Made by a program: the position numbers and the translations under genes. A model generated the notes under the pieces. That model saw only the letters and a program-made list of their open reading frames with translations, had not been told where the DNA came from and made no database searches. Below are positions 18,255 through 27,013 of a stretch of 38,274 nucleotides of DNA, one piece after another. The DNA comes from an uncultured bacterium (GTDB taxonomy: Bacteria; Patescibacteriota; Minisyncoccia; Phycocordibacterales; PALSA-1337). Position 1 is the stretch's first letter; each line of letters begins with the position of its first letter. Where the stretch lies: NCBI GenBank assembly GCA_903842025.1, contig CAIMKX010000047.1:1-38274 (forward strand). Reading direction: 5' to 3'.

Positions 18255-18782
18255 CTACTCATTTTCCACCAGCACCCTCTTCACAATCCACAAATATTGT
18301 TTCCTCACACTCTCATTCGTCCCGATTTCCAAAACCTCATCATTCATCGTCGTCGCCGAGGCTGTCCAATTGTAGCTTCCGGAAGCATAAGCTTTATCGG
18401 TCACCAAAACTTTCATGTGCATGATTCCCTCATTATGCTTTTGAGTTTCGACGGTAATCCCCGCTGATTTCAATTCCTGGACAACATTTTTATTGCTACC
18501 AGTACTAGCATCCCGATCATTGATTCCCCAAACGACCAATCCCCTCTTTTTGGCTTGAATCAGTGCGTCAGCTATATCTTTCTTGTTGAAATAATAGATG
18601 GCGAAGTAGACATATTTATCGGCATCGTTAATAAGCCTAACGATTTCTTTGTCGTTTTGCTTGTGATCCAGAGAATAGATGACCTTGAATTGGGAATTGT
18701 AATAAGAAGTGGCTAAGAAGAAAGTGGCGACGACTAAACAAACCTCTAGGAGAGACCTAGAGAAACGTTTCAAATTGAACAT
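18255..18782 (-). CDS. Phospholipase D-like/Nuc-type single-HKD protein with N-terminal anchor
   Basis: IMHMKVLVTDKAYASGSYNWTASATTMNDEVLEI (HxK...GSxNWT). Confidence 0.88.
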   Translation of the reverse strand: MFNLKRFSRSLLEVCLVVATFFLATSYYNSQFKVIYSLDHKQNDKEIVRLINDADKYVYFAIYYFNKKDIADALIQAKKRGLVVWGINDRDASTGSNKNVVQELKSAGITVETQKHNEGIMHMKVLVTDKAYASGSYNWTASATTMNDEVLEIGTNESVRKQYLWIVKRVLVENE

Positions 18783-18854
18783 TTACATTACACGATTAAA
18801 TAATACTAAAGCTTACGAAAACTATTGGCGTTAATATGAATTATATCATGAATC

Positions 18855-21038
18855 TTACACCCAATAATCCAGCGTCTTTTTATCCAGATCCGCAGCCATA
18901 ACCTTAAAAGTAATAGTGTCACCGAGGGTGAACTTCTGCTTGGTCTTCTCGCCGGTGACGGAATAGGTTTTGGGATCGAAGACAAAATAGTCGTCGCCGA
19001 GATTGCGGAAATTGATCATGCCTTCGGACCTGGTTTCATTCTCTTCGACGTAAATACCCCACTTGGTTATGCCGGAAATTCTGCCAGTGAAAGTCTGACC
19101 AATGCGGGTACTCATGTATTCAACCTGCTTCAATTTCTTGGAAGAACGCTCAGCATCAGCGGCATTGATCTCGCGATCAGTGGAAGTCTCGGCAATCTTT
19201 TGGAAAGCGACAATGTCTCGATCGCCAAAAGGCGTATTGTTCAAATGCTTGTGCAAAATTCTATGAACCAAAAGATCGGGATAGCGGCGAATAGGTGATG
19301 TGAAGTGGGTGTAAAAATCAAAAGCCAAGCCGAAGTGGCCAATGTTCTTGGTGGAATACACGGCTTTTTGCATGGAACGGATGGCGGTCGTACGGATTAG
19401 AGATTCATGCTGAGTATCCTCGATCTGGTCCAGAAGATTATTGAAATCCTTGGCGGTAACTTCCCCGTCCTTGGTCTTCAAATCATAGCCCAGAGCTTTG
19501 ACGAAAACGGAAAGATTCATGATCTTCTCCTTGTCAGGCACATCGTGGATGCGATAAATAGCACCGGTGTCGCGATTGCCTTTTCTTTTAATCGAATCGT
19601 AAATGAATTTGGCAACCTCCTTGTTGGCCAAAAGCATGTATTCCTCAACAAGTTTATGAGTATCAAGTCTCTGCTTGACATCAACCCCGATCGGCTTGCC
19701 ATTCTGGTCAAGGCGGAATTTAATTTCCTCTTGTTCGAATTCTATAGCGCCTTTGGAAAACTTTTCTTTTTGCAGTATCTTGGCCAAGCGATTGAGAGTG
19801 ACCATTACGTCCCTGAATTTCATGCCGGCTTCGGCCGATGCCACGGTCTGCAAACCGTTGGAGTATTTAGAAACAGCTCCAGCATTGCCGTCAATGACCG
19901 CTTGAGCCGTCTCATAAGTGAAGCGATGGGTGGAATTCATCACAGTTTTGCCAAACCAACGATTAAGAATACGAGCTTTGTCGTCCATGATGAAAATAGC
20001 TGAAAAACTCAATTTGTCCTCGCCTGGATTCAAGCTACACAAATCATTTGAAAGAGTCTCCGGTAACATTGGTATCGTACGGTCAACCAAGTAAATGGAG
20101 CAACCGCGTTTGACCGCTTCCCTATCAAGTGCCGTTCCTTCTCGGACGTAATGAGAAACATCGGCGATATGGACCCCTATTTCATAGAGAGGTCCAGAGG
20201 TTTTAATACCCGGCGTTCCAGTTGGAGAGTCCCCCTTTGAAAAAGGGGGTGCCGAGCGGAGCGAGGCGGGGGATTTTTTTTCCGAATCGAGGGATTGTCC
20301 AGAATTTGATTTCGGTGAGCTTGTCGAAACCGCCGAGAAACCGGGTATTTTTTGCAGTTCTTCGCCAGTCAATTCCCTAAATGAAATCGCATCGTCAAAA
20401 TCTTTGGCATCGAAAGGGTCAATGGTAAAAGTCGGAGTTGTCCGAATGTCACGGCGCTTGGCCAATTCTTCCGGTTTGATTATCTTCTCAGTTTTGCCTA
20501 TTAAATCTGCTTCATTTTCTACAGCCGCTGGAAAACCAACTTGAAAGCCGTTTTCTAATACTATCGACTCCATCTCGACATCGTTCACACCTTTCTTACC
20601 GATAACTCGAATGACTTTGCCTTCCAAAGATCTTTTTGGATCATTCCAGGGCAAAATTTTGACATAAACTTTATCGTCATCCTTGAGATTCTTTGAATCG
20701 TTGGAGGAAATCAAAATATTGGTGTACATCTTGCGGTCATCAGGCACAACAAAGCATTTGCCGTTTTCTATAAGGACATTGCCAACAAAAGAATCCTTGG
20801 CGCGACTCAAAACCTTGATCACCCGGCCTTCCTTCTCTGTTGAACCTTTTACCTTCTTTTCTTCAACGGCCACCTCGACAGTATCGCCATTCAAAGCGGT
20901 ATTAAGAAAACCAACCTCGATGTGAACCGATTCATCGCGATCGACTTTCTTGCCATTCTTAGCTGGCAAGTCAACAAAACCAGCCCCTTTGGCAGTGGTC
21001 GATATGGTGCCGGTTAAGGAGTATTTGGTGGATTTCAT
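18855..21038 (-). CDS. rnr: Ribonuclease R/RNase II family exoribonuclease
   Basis: TIDPFDAKDFDDAISF, YEIGVHIADVSHYVREGTALDREAVKRGCSIYLVDRTIPMLPETLSNDLCSLNPGEDKLSFS, HFTSPIRRYPDLLVHR, C-terminal S1 domain. Confidence 0.95.
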   Translation of the reverse strand: MKSTKYSLTGTISTTAKGAGFVDLPAKNGKKVDRDESVHIEVGFLNTALNGDTVEVAVEEKKVKGSTEKEGRVIKVLSRAKDSFVGNVLIENGKCFVVPDDRKMYTNILISSNDSKNLKDDDKVYVKILPWNDPKRSLEGKVIRVIGKKGVNDVEMESIVLENGFQVGFPAAVENEADLIGKTEKIIKPEELAKRRDIRTTPTFTIDPFDAKDFDDAISFRELTGEELQKIPGFSAVSTSSPKSNSGQSLDSEKKSPASLRSAPPFSKGDSPTGTPGIKTSGPLYEIGVHIADVSHYVREGTALDREAVKRGCSIYLVDRTIPMLPETLSNDLCSLNPGEDKLSFSAIFIMDDKARILNRWFGKTVMNSTHRFTYETAQAVIDGNAGAVSKYSNGLQTVASAEAGMKFRDVMVTLNRLAKILQKEKFSKGAIEFEQEEIKFRLDQNGKPIGVDVKQRLDTHKLVEEYMLLANKEVAKFIYDSIKRKGNRDTGAIYRIHDVPDKEKIMNLSVFVKALGYDLKTKDGEVTAKDFNNLLDQIEDTQHESLIRTTAIRSMQKAVYSTKNIGHFGLAFDFYTHFTSPIRRYPDLLVHRILHKHLNNTPFGDRDIVAFQKIAETSTDREINAADAERSSKKLKQVEYMSTRIGQTFTGRISGITKWGIYVEENETRSEGMINFRNLGDDYFVFDPKTYSVTGEKTKQKFTLGDTITFKVMAADLDKKTLDYWV
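20225..20281 (-). repeat. Family A half-element inside the rnr coding sequence
   Basis: ggagagtccccctttgaaaaagggggtgccgagcggagcgaggcgggggattttttt; translated as KKSPASLRSAPPFSKGDSP. Confidence 0.88.
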
Positions 21039-21108
21039 TCATTTGACAGTACCATGAAAGTTGCAGTTGAGCAAATTCTGGTTGATGTCGGACCTGGTCC
21101 GAGGCGAG

Positions 21109-21117
21109 TTATCCACA
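21109..21117. promoter_or_regulatory. Single consensus DnaA-box-like 9-mer TTATCCACA
   Basis: Exact match to TTATNCACA. Confidence 0.35.
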
Positions 21118-21152
21118 AATAATCCAACCTATGTCCACAATTTTTCAAATAA

Positions 21153-21251
21153 TTTTATCGTTTCTTGAACAAGATTTTATCAATCCTTGAAACAGATTTT
21201 ATCTGGATTTTAACAAAATTTTATCAGGATTTTATCTCACCTGAGTATAAT
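21153..21251 (+). repeat. Phased tandem repeat: TTTTATC at 21153, 21175, 21197, 21219 (22-bp steps) and 21230 (11 bp), ending at a TATAAT
   Basis: Direct reading; adjacent 22-mers also share cttgaacaaga/cttgaaacaga. Confidence 0.85.
21246..21251 (+). promoter_or_regulatory. -10 box TATAAT for the tRNA-like transcript
   Basis: Perfect TATAAT at the end of the phased array; -35 weak or absent. Confidence 0.5.
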
Positions 21252-21279
21252 GGCATTCAGAACGATTAAATTCGTTCGT

Positions 21280-21349
21280 GGGCCCGTGGAGCGGTTTCCT
21301 GTTCCCTTTATCAAATGGAACTTAGCGGGTTCGACTCCCGTCGGGTCCA
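21280..21349 (+). ncRNA. tRNA-like RNA: canonical acceptor and T-arm, atypical D-arm and anticodon arm
   Basis: gggcccg/cgggtcc acceptor (7 bp, one G.U); gcggg TTCGACT cccgt T-arm; gttcc(11 nt)ggaac in place of the anticodon arm; short gga-gcggtt-tcc D-arm; no encoded CCA. Confidence 0.5.
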
Positions 21350-21357
21350 CAAATTGC

Positions 21358-21385
21358 TTGACAATAGACTATTTAGGAGTAAAAT
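21358..21385 (+). promoter_or_regulatory. Consensus-like promoter TTGACA-16-TAAAAT between the two RNA segments
   Basis: ttgaca atagactatttaggag taaaat. Confidence 0.7.
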
Positions 21386-21391
21386 TTCGGT

Positions 21392-21565
21392 ATTGATAAA
21401 GGGAACTGGAGAATCATAGAACCTGCAAGGTTCTAGCTAAACAACCACTGGATATATATCTGGTGGTTGTTTATTTTCATAAGTGGTAAAATATTCCGGT
21501 CGAATTACTCGACTGGTGGACATCACGGAGTCGCTGAAACATAACAATCCCTTCGGGGATTTTTA
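21392..21565 (+). ncRNA. Candidate structured small RNA(s); may end at the hairpin at 21439-21477 or at the terminator near 21564
   Basis: Promoter at the right distance; hairpins agaacc-tgcaa-ggttct, aaacaaccac...gtggttgttt and ccggtcga-attac-tcgactgg; no coding potential seen. Confidence 0.5.
21546..21564 (+). terminator. Rho-independent terminator
   Basis: aatccc ttcg gggatt ttt. Confidence 0.75.
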
Positions 21566-21573
21566 TGTTGTAC

Positions 21574-24500
21574 CTAAAAATGCTGTTTTTTGTCTTTGAT
21601 AAGAATAAGAAAGAACGCCGGCACGATGAACAAAGTCAGGAACGAAGATAGAGTGAGGCCGAAGATTATGGCGCCGCCGAGCGACCTCCAGAGCTCATTG
21701 GAAAGAGTGACCGGCAGAATACCAATGATCGTACAGATGGAGGTGATGAAGATCGCCTCAAGACGGGACTTCCCCGCGTCAGCGATGGCGTCCTCGAATT
21801 TGATGCCGCTTTTGATGTTGAGATTGATCTTGTCGACAAGGATTATGGCGTTCTTCACGACTATGCCAAAGAGCGCCAGGATACCGATAAGACCAGGGAA
21901 GCTTAGCGGCACATCGAATATGGCCATACCGATGAATACTCCTATCAAAGCGAGCGGAATGGGGACCAGAACAATAATGGCTTTGCGGAAGGAGTTGAAT
22001 TGAATGATCAGAGTGGCGACTATGAGAACAAGAGCGATGAGCATGGCCCGCAAAACTGATTGCACGGATTCGGCGTTCTGCTCGTTTTCTCCGCCATAGG
22101 AGATCGAATAGCCAGCCGGCATGTTGTATGATGCCAGTTTCTTTTCGAAAGCGGTGAGAATGGCTGTGCCATTGGTCGTGGAATCAGCTCCGCCGGAAAG
22201 GATGATCGTATGCTTCTGGTCAATACTGGTGATGACGTCAACGGCTGGTTTTAATTCAATCTTGGCGACATCCTTGAGATAGACCGGCTGTTTGATCATA
22301 TTCAAGATCTGGAGATTCTGAATGGCCGCCAGATTAGGGATCGAATTCTGGTCAAAAGTGGCGATGAGCTTGATCTCTTTTTGTCCTTCTATAATCTTGG
22401 TCAATTCCAGACCGGATACGGCCGTTCGCAAAACCGAGCCGACGTAGGCGGCGTCGAGATTGTTCTCGGCCAGACGCGACGGATCGAGAATGAAAGTGTA
22501 TTCCGGCACCGATTCTTTTTGGGAGACGTTGACGTTGACCACTCCGGGAATGGATGAAAGCATCGGCTTGAGATCATGTGTAATGGTCGTCAGCTTATCC
22601 AAATCATCTCCCGAAATATGGGCTTCAAAAGCGGCACCGGATGGCGGACCGCCGGCCAGAGTCGAAACATTGATCTCCAAACCGGAAACATCAGCCAAAT
22701 CATTTCTGATCTTGTCGGCCAAAGCGTATGAAGTCAGCTTACGGATCCCTTTATCCTTAAGAGTTATTTCAATGGAAGCGACATTGGAGGACCCGGCTCC
22801 GCCCGAGCCGAACGAACCGGAATTGGCGCTCGGACTGCCGATGATCGTGGCCATGTTTTTTATGTCCGCGTAAGCCAATAGCCTCTGCTCGACCTGCTTG
22901 GCCCGATTGTCGGTCTCGGTAAGATTGGTGCCGACCGGCGCCCGCATGTCGACGAAGACATAATCGCTGTCTTGAATGGGAAAGAAGACGCTTTTGACGA
23001 AACCCAAAGGAACCAGACTGACAGAAACTATGAAGAGGACGACTACGGAAAATAGGATTATTCGACGGCGCTTCTTGTCCAGAATGTAATGCCGAAAGGC
23101 TCTTTCATATACAGGCAGAAAACGGTGGAAGTCGATGATCCCGTGAATGATCCGTCCCGAAAGATTTTCATGTTCGCGACTGCCTTGGATGCGCAATTTC
23201 TCCTTGATAAGATCATCATCGTCCCATTCGCGTTCCATTAACTCGGCATTATCGATGACTTTTTGCTTGCCGCCTTTCTCATACCACCAGATCAAATAAG
23301 CCTCGATAAGAACCATAATTGTTCCGGCTATAATTGAGGTCATTCCTCCGACATAAAATAGAATCGCGGCAATCATTATGAGTACCGCTTCAATGATCAA
23401 GAAAAATCTCTTGGTCAGACGGATCCTTTCCAAAACCGCCGCCAAGGGGTGGTTGATCATGAGAGCAACCAAAAGCGAACCGATGAGAGTGATCGAAACC
23501 GTCACGGGAATGGACCGCAGATACTGGCCGATTATTCCCGAGGCAAAAAGCAAAGGCAGGAAGGCCCAGACTGTGGCTAGGGTCGTCGTCGTTAGCACCC
23601 ATTTGAAGTCATGCAATACCAGTAGAACAGCTTCTTCCGGCGTAAACTTCCCCGTATTCAAATATTGCTTTGTGGCTGAAACAACGACGATGGCATCGTC
23701 GACAAGAAGACCTAGGGCAAGGATAAGCGAAAAGAGCGACAGGAAATTCAAAGTGATGCCGAGCACCGACAACATCCCGAAGGTGATGAAGAACACCAAG
23801 GGGATGGCCAGGCCAGCCACCAAGGCTTCCTTGAGTCCGACGATCAAAAAGAGGATTATGAATACCAAAAGAACGGTCAACAGGAAATCGTCGCTGAGCT
23901 GGGTGAAATCCTTGCGGACCTGCTTGGCCAGATCGGTGCCGACGTCAAAAGTTATTCCCGGCGGAAAAGTCTTGATGGTTCTTTCGACTGTCGCCTTGGC
24001 CGTATCGACGGTGTCGAGGACGGAAGCGCCTTGGCGTTTGACCAAAGAGAGCGTGATGGAATTCTTGGGGCTTGAACCTTCGATGGAAAGGCGCGAGTAC
24101 GAGGTCTTCTTCAAGGCCTTGACGGAAACCTTGGCGACATCCCGAAGGAATATCGGACCGCCGTTCCCAGTCGAGCCGACCGGCACCGCTCCGATCTCAT
24201 CGGCATTGTCCAGAAGCAGATCCGAGCGGATCGGCACAACGAAACTGCCGCTTTCAAAATTGCCGGATGGGATGGCGGCATTGGCGGCGACGATGGCCTG
24301 GTTGGCCTCTGCCACGGTCACCCCGTAAAACTGCAAAAGATCCGGGCGATAGGCGACTTCGTATTCCTTCTCGTCTCCGCCGGAGATGTTGATCTCGCGA
24401 AGGCCAGATAATTTCTCCAACTCAGTCTGAATGTCTTCAGCGTATTTTCTTAACGTAAAACCGTCATAGGGGCCGGTGATGGAGATAGTCCAGATCGGCA

Positions 24501-24975
24501 TGTCGTCGAGGGATATCTCGGTGACGACTGGGTCCTTGGCGTCGGTGGAAATGTTCGGTTTGGCATTGTTGACGGCATCGCGCAAGGCTTGAATGGAACT
24601 CTGAATATCGGCATTGGCGTTGAACTCTACGGTAATTGAAGAAATTGAATTATAGGAATTGGAAGTTAATTTGTTCAAACCCTTCAAGCCGGAAAGCTCG
24701 GTCTCGATTTTCCGGGTCACGAACTGCTCGACATCGGTCGGCGAGGCGCCTGGATAAAGAGTCGTAACGACAGCGATCGGAATCTTTATTTCCGGACTGG
24801 ATTCACGAGGCAAAATGGCGAAGGCGTAGAGACCCCAAGCCGTCACCAGGATGATCAGCAAGATAACCACCCGGAAATTGCTGACGAAATAATTGAGCCA
24901 GGTCTGACGCAACTCCGGCCTGAAAGTCAGCCGGTCAAGGTATTTGCTGTCTGAGGAATTAGGGTTTATTGGCAT
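21574..24975 (-). CDS. RND family (AcrB/HAE1-like) efflux transporter with an extra hydrophobic central segment
   Basis: LPRESSPEIKIPIAVVTTLYPGASPTDVEQFVTRKIE; LFSLILALGLLVDDAIVVV; GIVVKNAIILVDKIN. Confidence 0.94.
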   Translation of the reverse strand: MPINPNSSDSKYLDRLTFRPELRQTWLNYFVSNFRVVILLIILVTAWGLYAFAILPRESSPEIKIPIAVVTTLYPGASPTDVEQFVTRKIETELSGLKGLNKLTSNSYNSISSITVEFNANADIQSSIQALRDAVNNAKPNISTDAKDPVVTEISLDDMPIWTISITGPYDGFTLRKYAEDIQTELEKLSGLREINISGGDEKEYEVAYRPDLLQFYGVTVAEANQAIVAANAAIPSGNFESGSFVVPIRSDLLLDNADEIGAVPVGSTGNGGPIFLRDVAKVSVKALKKTSYSRLSIEGSSPKNSITLSLVKRQGASVLDTVDTAKATVERTIKTFPPGITFDVGTDLAKQVRKDFTQLSDDFLLTVLLVFIILFLIVGLKEALVAGLAIPLVFFITFGMLSVLGITLNFLSLFSLILALGLLVDDAIVVVSATKQYLNTGKFTPEEAVLLVLHDFKWVLTTTTLATVWAFLPLLFASGIIGQYLRSIPVTVSITLIGSLLVALMINHPLAAVLERIRLTKRFFLIIEAVLIMIAAILFYVGGMTSIIAGTIMVLIEAYLIWWYEKGGKQKVIDNAELMEREWDDDDLIKEKLRIQGSREHENLSGRIIHGIIDFHRFLPVYERAFRHYILDKKRRRIILFSVVVLFIVSVSLVPLGFVKSVFFPIQDSDYVFVDMRAPVGTNLTETDNRAKQVEQRLLAYADIKNMATIIGSPSANSGSFGSGGAGSSNVASIEITLKDKGIRKLTSYALADKIRNDLADVSGLEINVSTLAGGPPSGAAFEAHISGDDLDKLTTITHDLKPMLSSIPGVVNVNVSQKESVPEYTFILDPSRLAENNLDAAYVGSVLRTAVSGLELTKIIEGQKEIKLIATFDQNSIPNLAAIQNLQILNMIKQPVYLKDVAKIELKPAVDVITSIDQKHTIILSGGADSTTNGTAILTAFEKKLASYNMPAGYSISYGGENEQNAESVQSVLRAMLIALVLIVATLIIQFNSFRKAIIVLVPIPLALIGVFIGMAIFDVPLSFPGLIGILALFGIVVKNAIILVDKINLNIKSGIKFEDAIADAGKSRLEAIFITSICTIIGILPVTLSNELWRSLGGAIIFGLTLSSFLTLFIVPAFFLILIKDKKQHF

Positions 24976-25041
24976 TGGTTTGTGGCTTTCTCGACTTGCA
25001 CTGCTCTCTAAGATTTTACAGACTATGGAAATTAGTGAAAA

Positions 25042-25149
25042 GTTTACAGTGCAAAGTGCAAAATTTTAGTGATTAGATATTGAGTTATTTGCAGCGGAAA
25101 CTATCAACTATTCACTACAACTTTGCACTTTGGACTTTGCACTGTAAAC
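25042..25149. repeat. Inverted-repeat element with gtttacagtgcaaagt...gcaaa arms, between RND and adaptor genes
   Basis: gtttacagtgcaaagtgcaaaattttagtg vs cactacaactttgcactttggactttgcactgtaaac. Confidence 0.8.
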
Positions 25150-26726
25150 TACTGCACGCTGACCTTCTCCCCTTCATCCAATTCATAGACCGGCGTGACG
25201 ATCTGCATATCGTCGGACAGGCCCGATACGACTTCTATAAAATCTCCCTGAACCTGGCCGAGCGTCACGTCATTCCTCTTGATCTTGGAATCCTGGTCGA
25301 CGGTAAAGACATAGGCCGCGCCGGGGACTATCTTCACATCCTGGATCGGCAAAAGATACGTATTTGCGGCCGCCGGGGATTGGACGCTTCCTTTGGCGGT
25401 TATCGAAACAGAAACATTTTGACCTACCACCAATCCGGAATTTTCCAAATCAGTCACGTCGACGTCGACTTCAGCTTTGCGGCTGGCGCTATTCAAACTT
25501 GGCGCGACATTGGCAACAGTGCCTTTGAAAGTGTCTCCGATAATTACCGACGCACCGACTCCGACTCTGGCAATATCCTCGCCGCTCACAAAAGCTTTGA
25601 CTTCCAAACCTCCGCCGCCGATGATGGTCGCCAGAAGCTGTCCTGGTGCGGCCAATTCACCGACACGAAGAGGCAGGGCGGAAATCCTGCCGGTAATCGG
25701 CGAAGTAATGATTGTCTTCCCCAATTGAGCCTGGAGATTTTGAACACCGGCCTTGGCCAATGAGACTTGAGCTTCTGCGGTCGTACCAAAAGAGGCATTC
25801 GAACCGGAAAGTGAGGCTAGAGCTCCTGACAAAGCCAGACTCGATCCGCTTACGGACGCCTTGGCGCCGGAGACGATAGCTTTCCAATTGTTCAGGAAAG
25901 CCGAAAAACTTGCGTTCGAATAGATCGCGGCGTCGTTGAGGCCCCTGGAAATATTGTTGAGAAGGCCGGTGATGGTGTTGAGGTTCTTTGAGGACAATCT
26001 GATGGCGGCGATGATGTCATCGGGACTTGAGCCGGGTGACAAAGCATCGACCGCCGTTTTCCAATCCTTGAGAATATTGGTTAGATCGATCCTGACGGAA
26101 ATAATCTCGTCTTTTGTTTTGGCGTCCGAGACAAACGAGGTCAGACGACTGCCATTGCCGTCGTTGTTATTGAGCAGAGGATCGATGTTGGTAATGACCG
26201 CCTCATAGCCTTTGAGATAGCTGTCACGGACTTGATCGATGGCACTCGATTTGGCGGAATCAAGGGAAACGCCGCCGGTATAATATTGGCCGTTGGCCAA
26301 GTCCAGAGAGGCTTTGGCTTGGCTCAATTGGGCCCTGATGTCGGCGTTCTGCAATTCTAATATGACCTGACCGGCATAAACCATGTCCCCTATGGAGACA
26401 TTTGTGACAGAAACGGGAGCGGACATTTGGCTCTTGAGATCGGCCTGTGACTTTGACTCGACCATTCCCTGGGCCTGAACAACGAGGTCATTTTTGCGGA
26501 ATGAGGACACGTTCGCAACCTGGACCTTTTTTGGCCCGATCTCTTTGACTTGGCTTGCGGTATCGCCGGAGCGCCCAAGCAGGATCGCGCCGCCTATTAT
26601 GACTACGGTGGCTATCGTAACCAGCAATATGTGGCTTTTAATATAGGAAAATATGGACATATTCTGATGATACATGGCGGTTCTCGTTTGCGCAAACGAA
26701 TAAAAATTGGTCAAATATTTATCCAA
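25149..26726 (-). CDS. RND efflux periplasmic adaptor (HlyD-like); start may be internal
   Basis: ADLKSQMSAPVSVTNVSIGDMVYAGQVILELQNADIRAQL ... ITSPITGRISALPLRVGELAAPGQLLATII. Confidence 0.88.
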   Translation of the reverse strand: MDKYLTNFYSFAQTRTAMYHQNMSIFSYIKSHILLVTIATVVIIGGAILLGRSGDTASQVKEIGPKKVQVANVSSFRKNDLVVQAQGMVESKSQADLKSQMSAPVSVTNVSIGDMVYAGQVILELQNADIRAQLSQAKASLDLANGQYYTGGVSLDSAKSSAIDQVRDSYLKGYEAVITNIDPLLNNNDGNGSRLTSFVSDAKTKDEIISVRIDLTNILKDWKTAVDALSPGSSPDDIIAAIRLSSKNLNTITGLLNNISRGLNDAAIYSNASFSAFLNNWKAIVSGAKASVSGSSLALSGALASLSGSNASFGTTAEAQVSLAKAGVQNLQAQLGKTIITSPITGRISALPLRVGELAAPGQLLATIIGGGGLEVKAFVSGEDIARVGVGASVIIGDTFKGTVANVAPSLNSASRKAEVDVDVTDLENSGLVVGQNVSVSITAKGSVQSPAAANTYLLPIQDVKIVPGAAYVFTVDQDSKIKRNDVTLGQVQGDFIEVVSGLSDDMQIVTPVYELDEGEKVSVQ

Positions 26727-26756
26727 AATAGAGCTAAAATTGAAGTTATTTCAAAT

Positions 26757-26787
26757 AAAAAAGGGCTGGACATACGATTGCCAGCCC
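26757..26787 (-). terminator. Rho-independent terminator on the minus strand
   Basis: Minus strand: gggctgg caatcgtatgt ccagccc tttttt. Confidence 0.8.
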
Positions 26788-26930
26788 CGACATAAACCAA
26801 ATGAGCATTACAGCCGACCCATGAGTTGATTTGCACATCTCCGATACATCAAGTTCCCAACTCACGGTAGGTTCCTATTTTACTTAGTGCCTTAAGCAAC
26901 ACCACATGGTTGTATGTCTAAGCATAAACT
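26757..26930 (-). ncRNA. Structured leader or independent ncRNA upstream of the RND operon; class not recognised
   Basis: Ends in a terminator; gacatac (26769-26775)/gtatgtc (26912-26918) complementarity closes a 150-nt domain; internal tgagttg/caactca stem. Confidence 0.45.
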
Positions 26931-27013
26931 AATACGTAATCATAAATAAATCAAGTCTTTCAATAACTTTAAAAAGTGTTATCATTTCATAACTAACATT
27001 CATTCAAAATAAT

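Noticed and set aside
21100-21251. Chromosomal replication origin (TTATCCACA plus AT-rich phased repeats)
   Set aside because: Only one good DnaA box and no dnaA/dnaN neighbours; a 9-mer can occur by chance in 38 kb.
21280-21565. tmRNA (one-piece or permuted), prompted by the rnr neighbour and tRNA-like ends
   Set aside because: Both acceptor strands lie in one short piece in normal order, there is no recognisable tag ORF, and no second acceptor strand is found downstream. Kept as an unassigned tRNA-like RNA.
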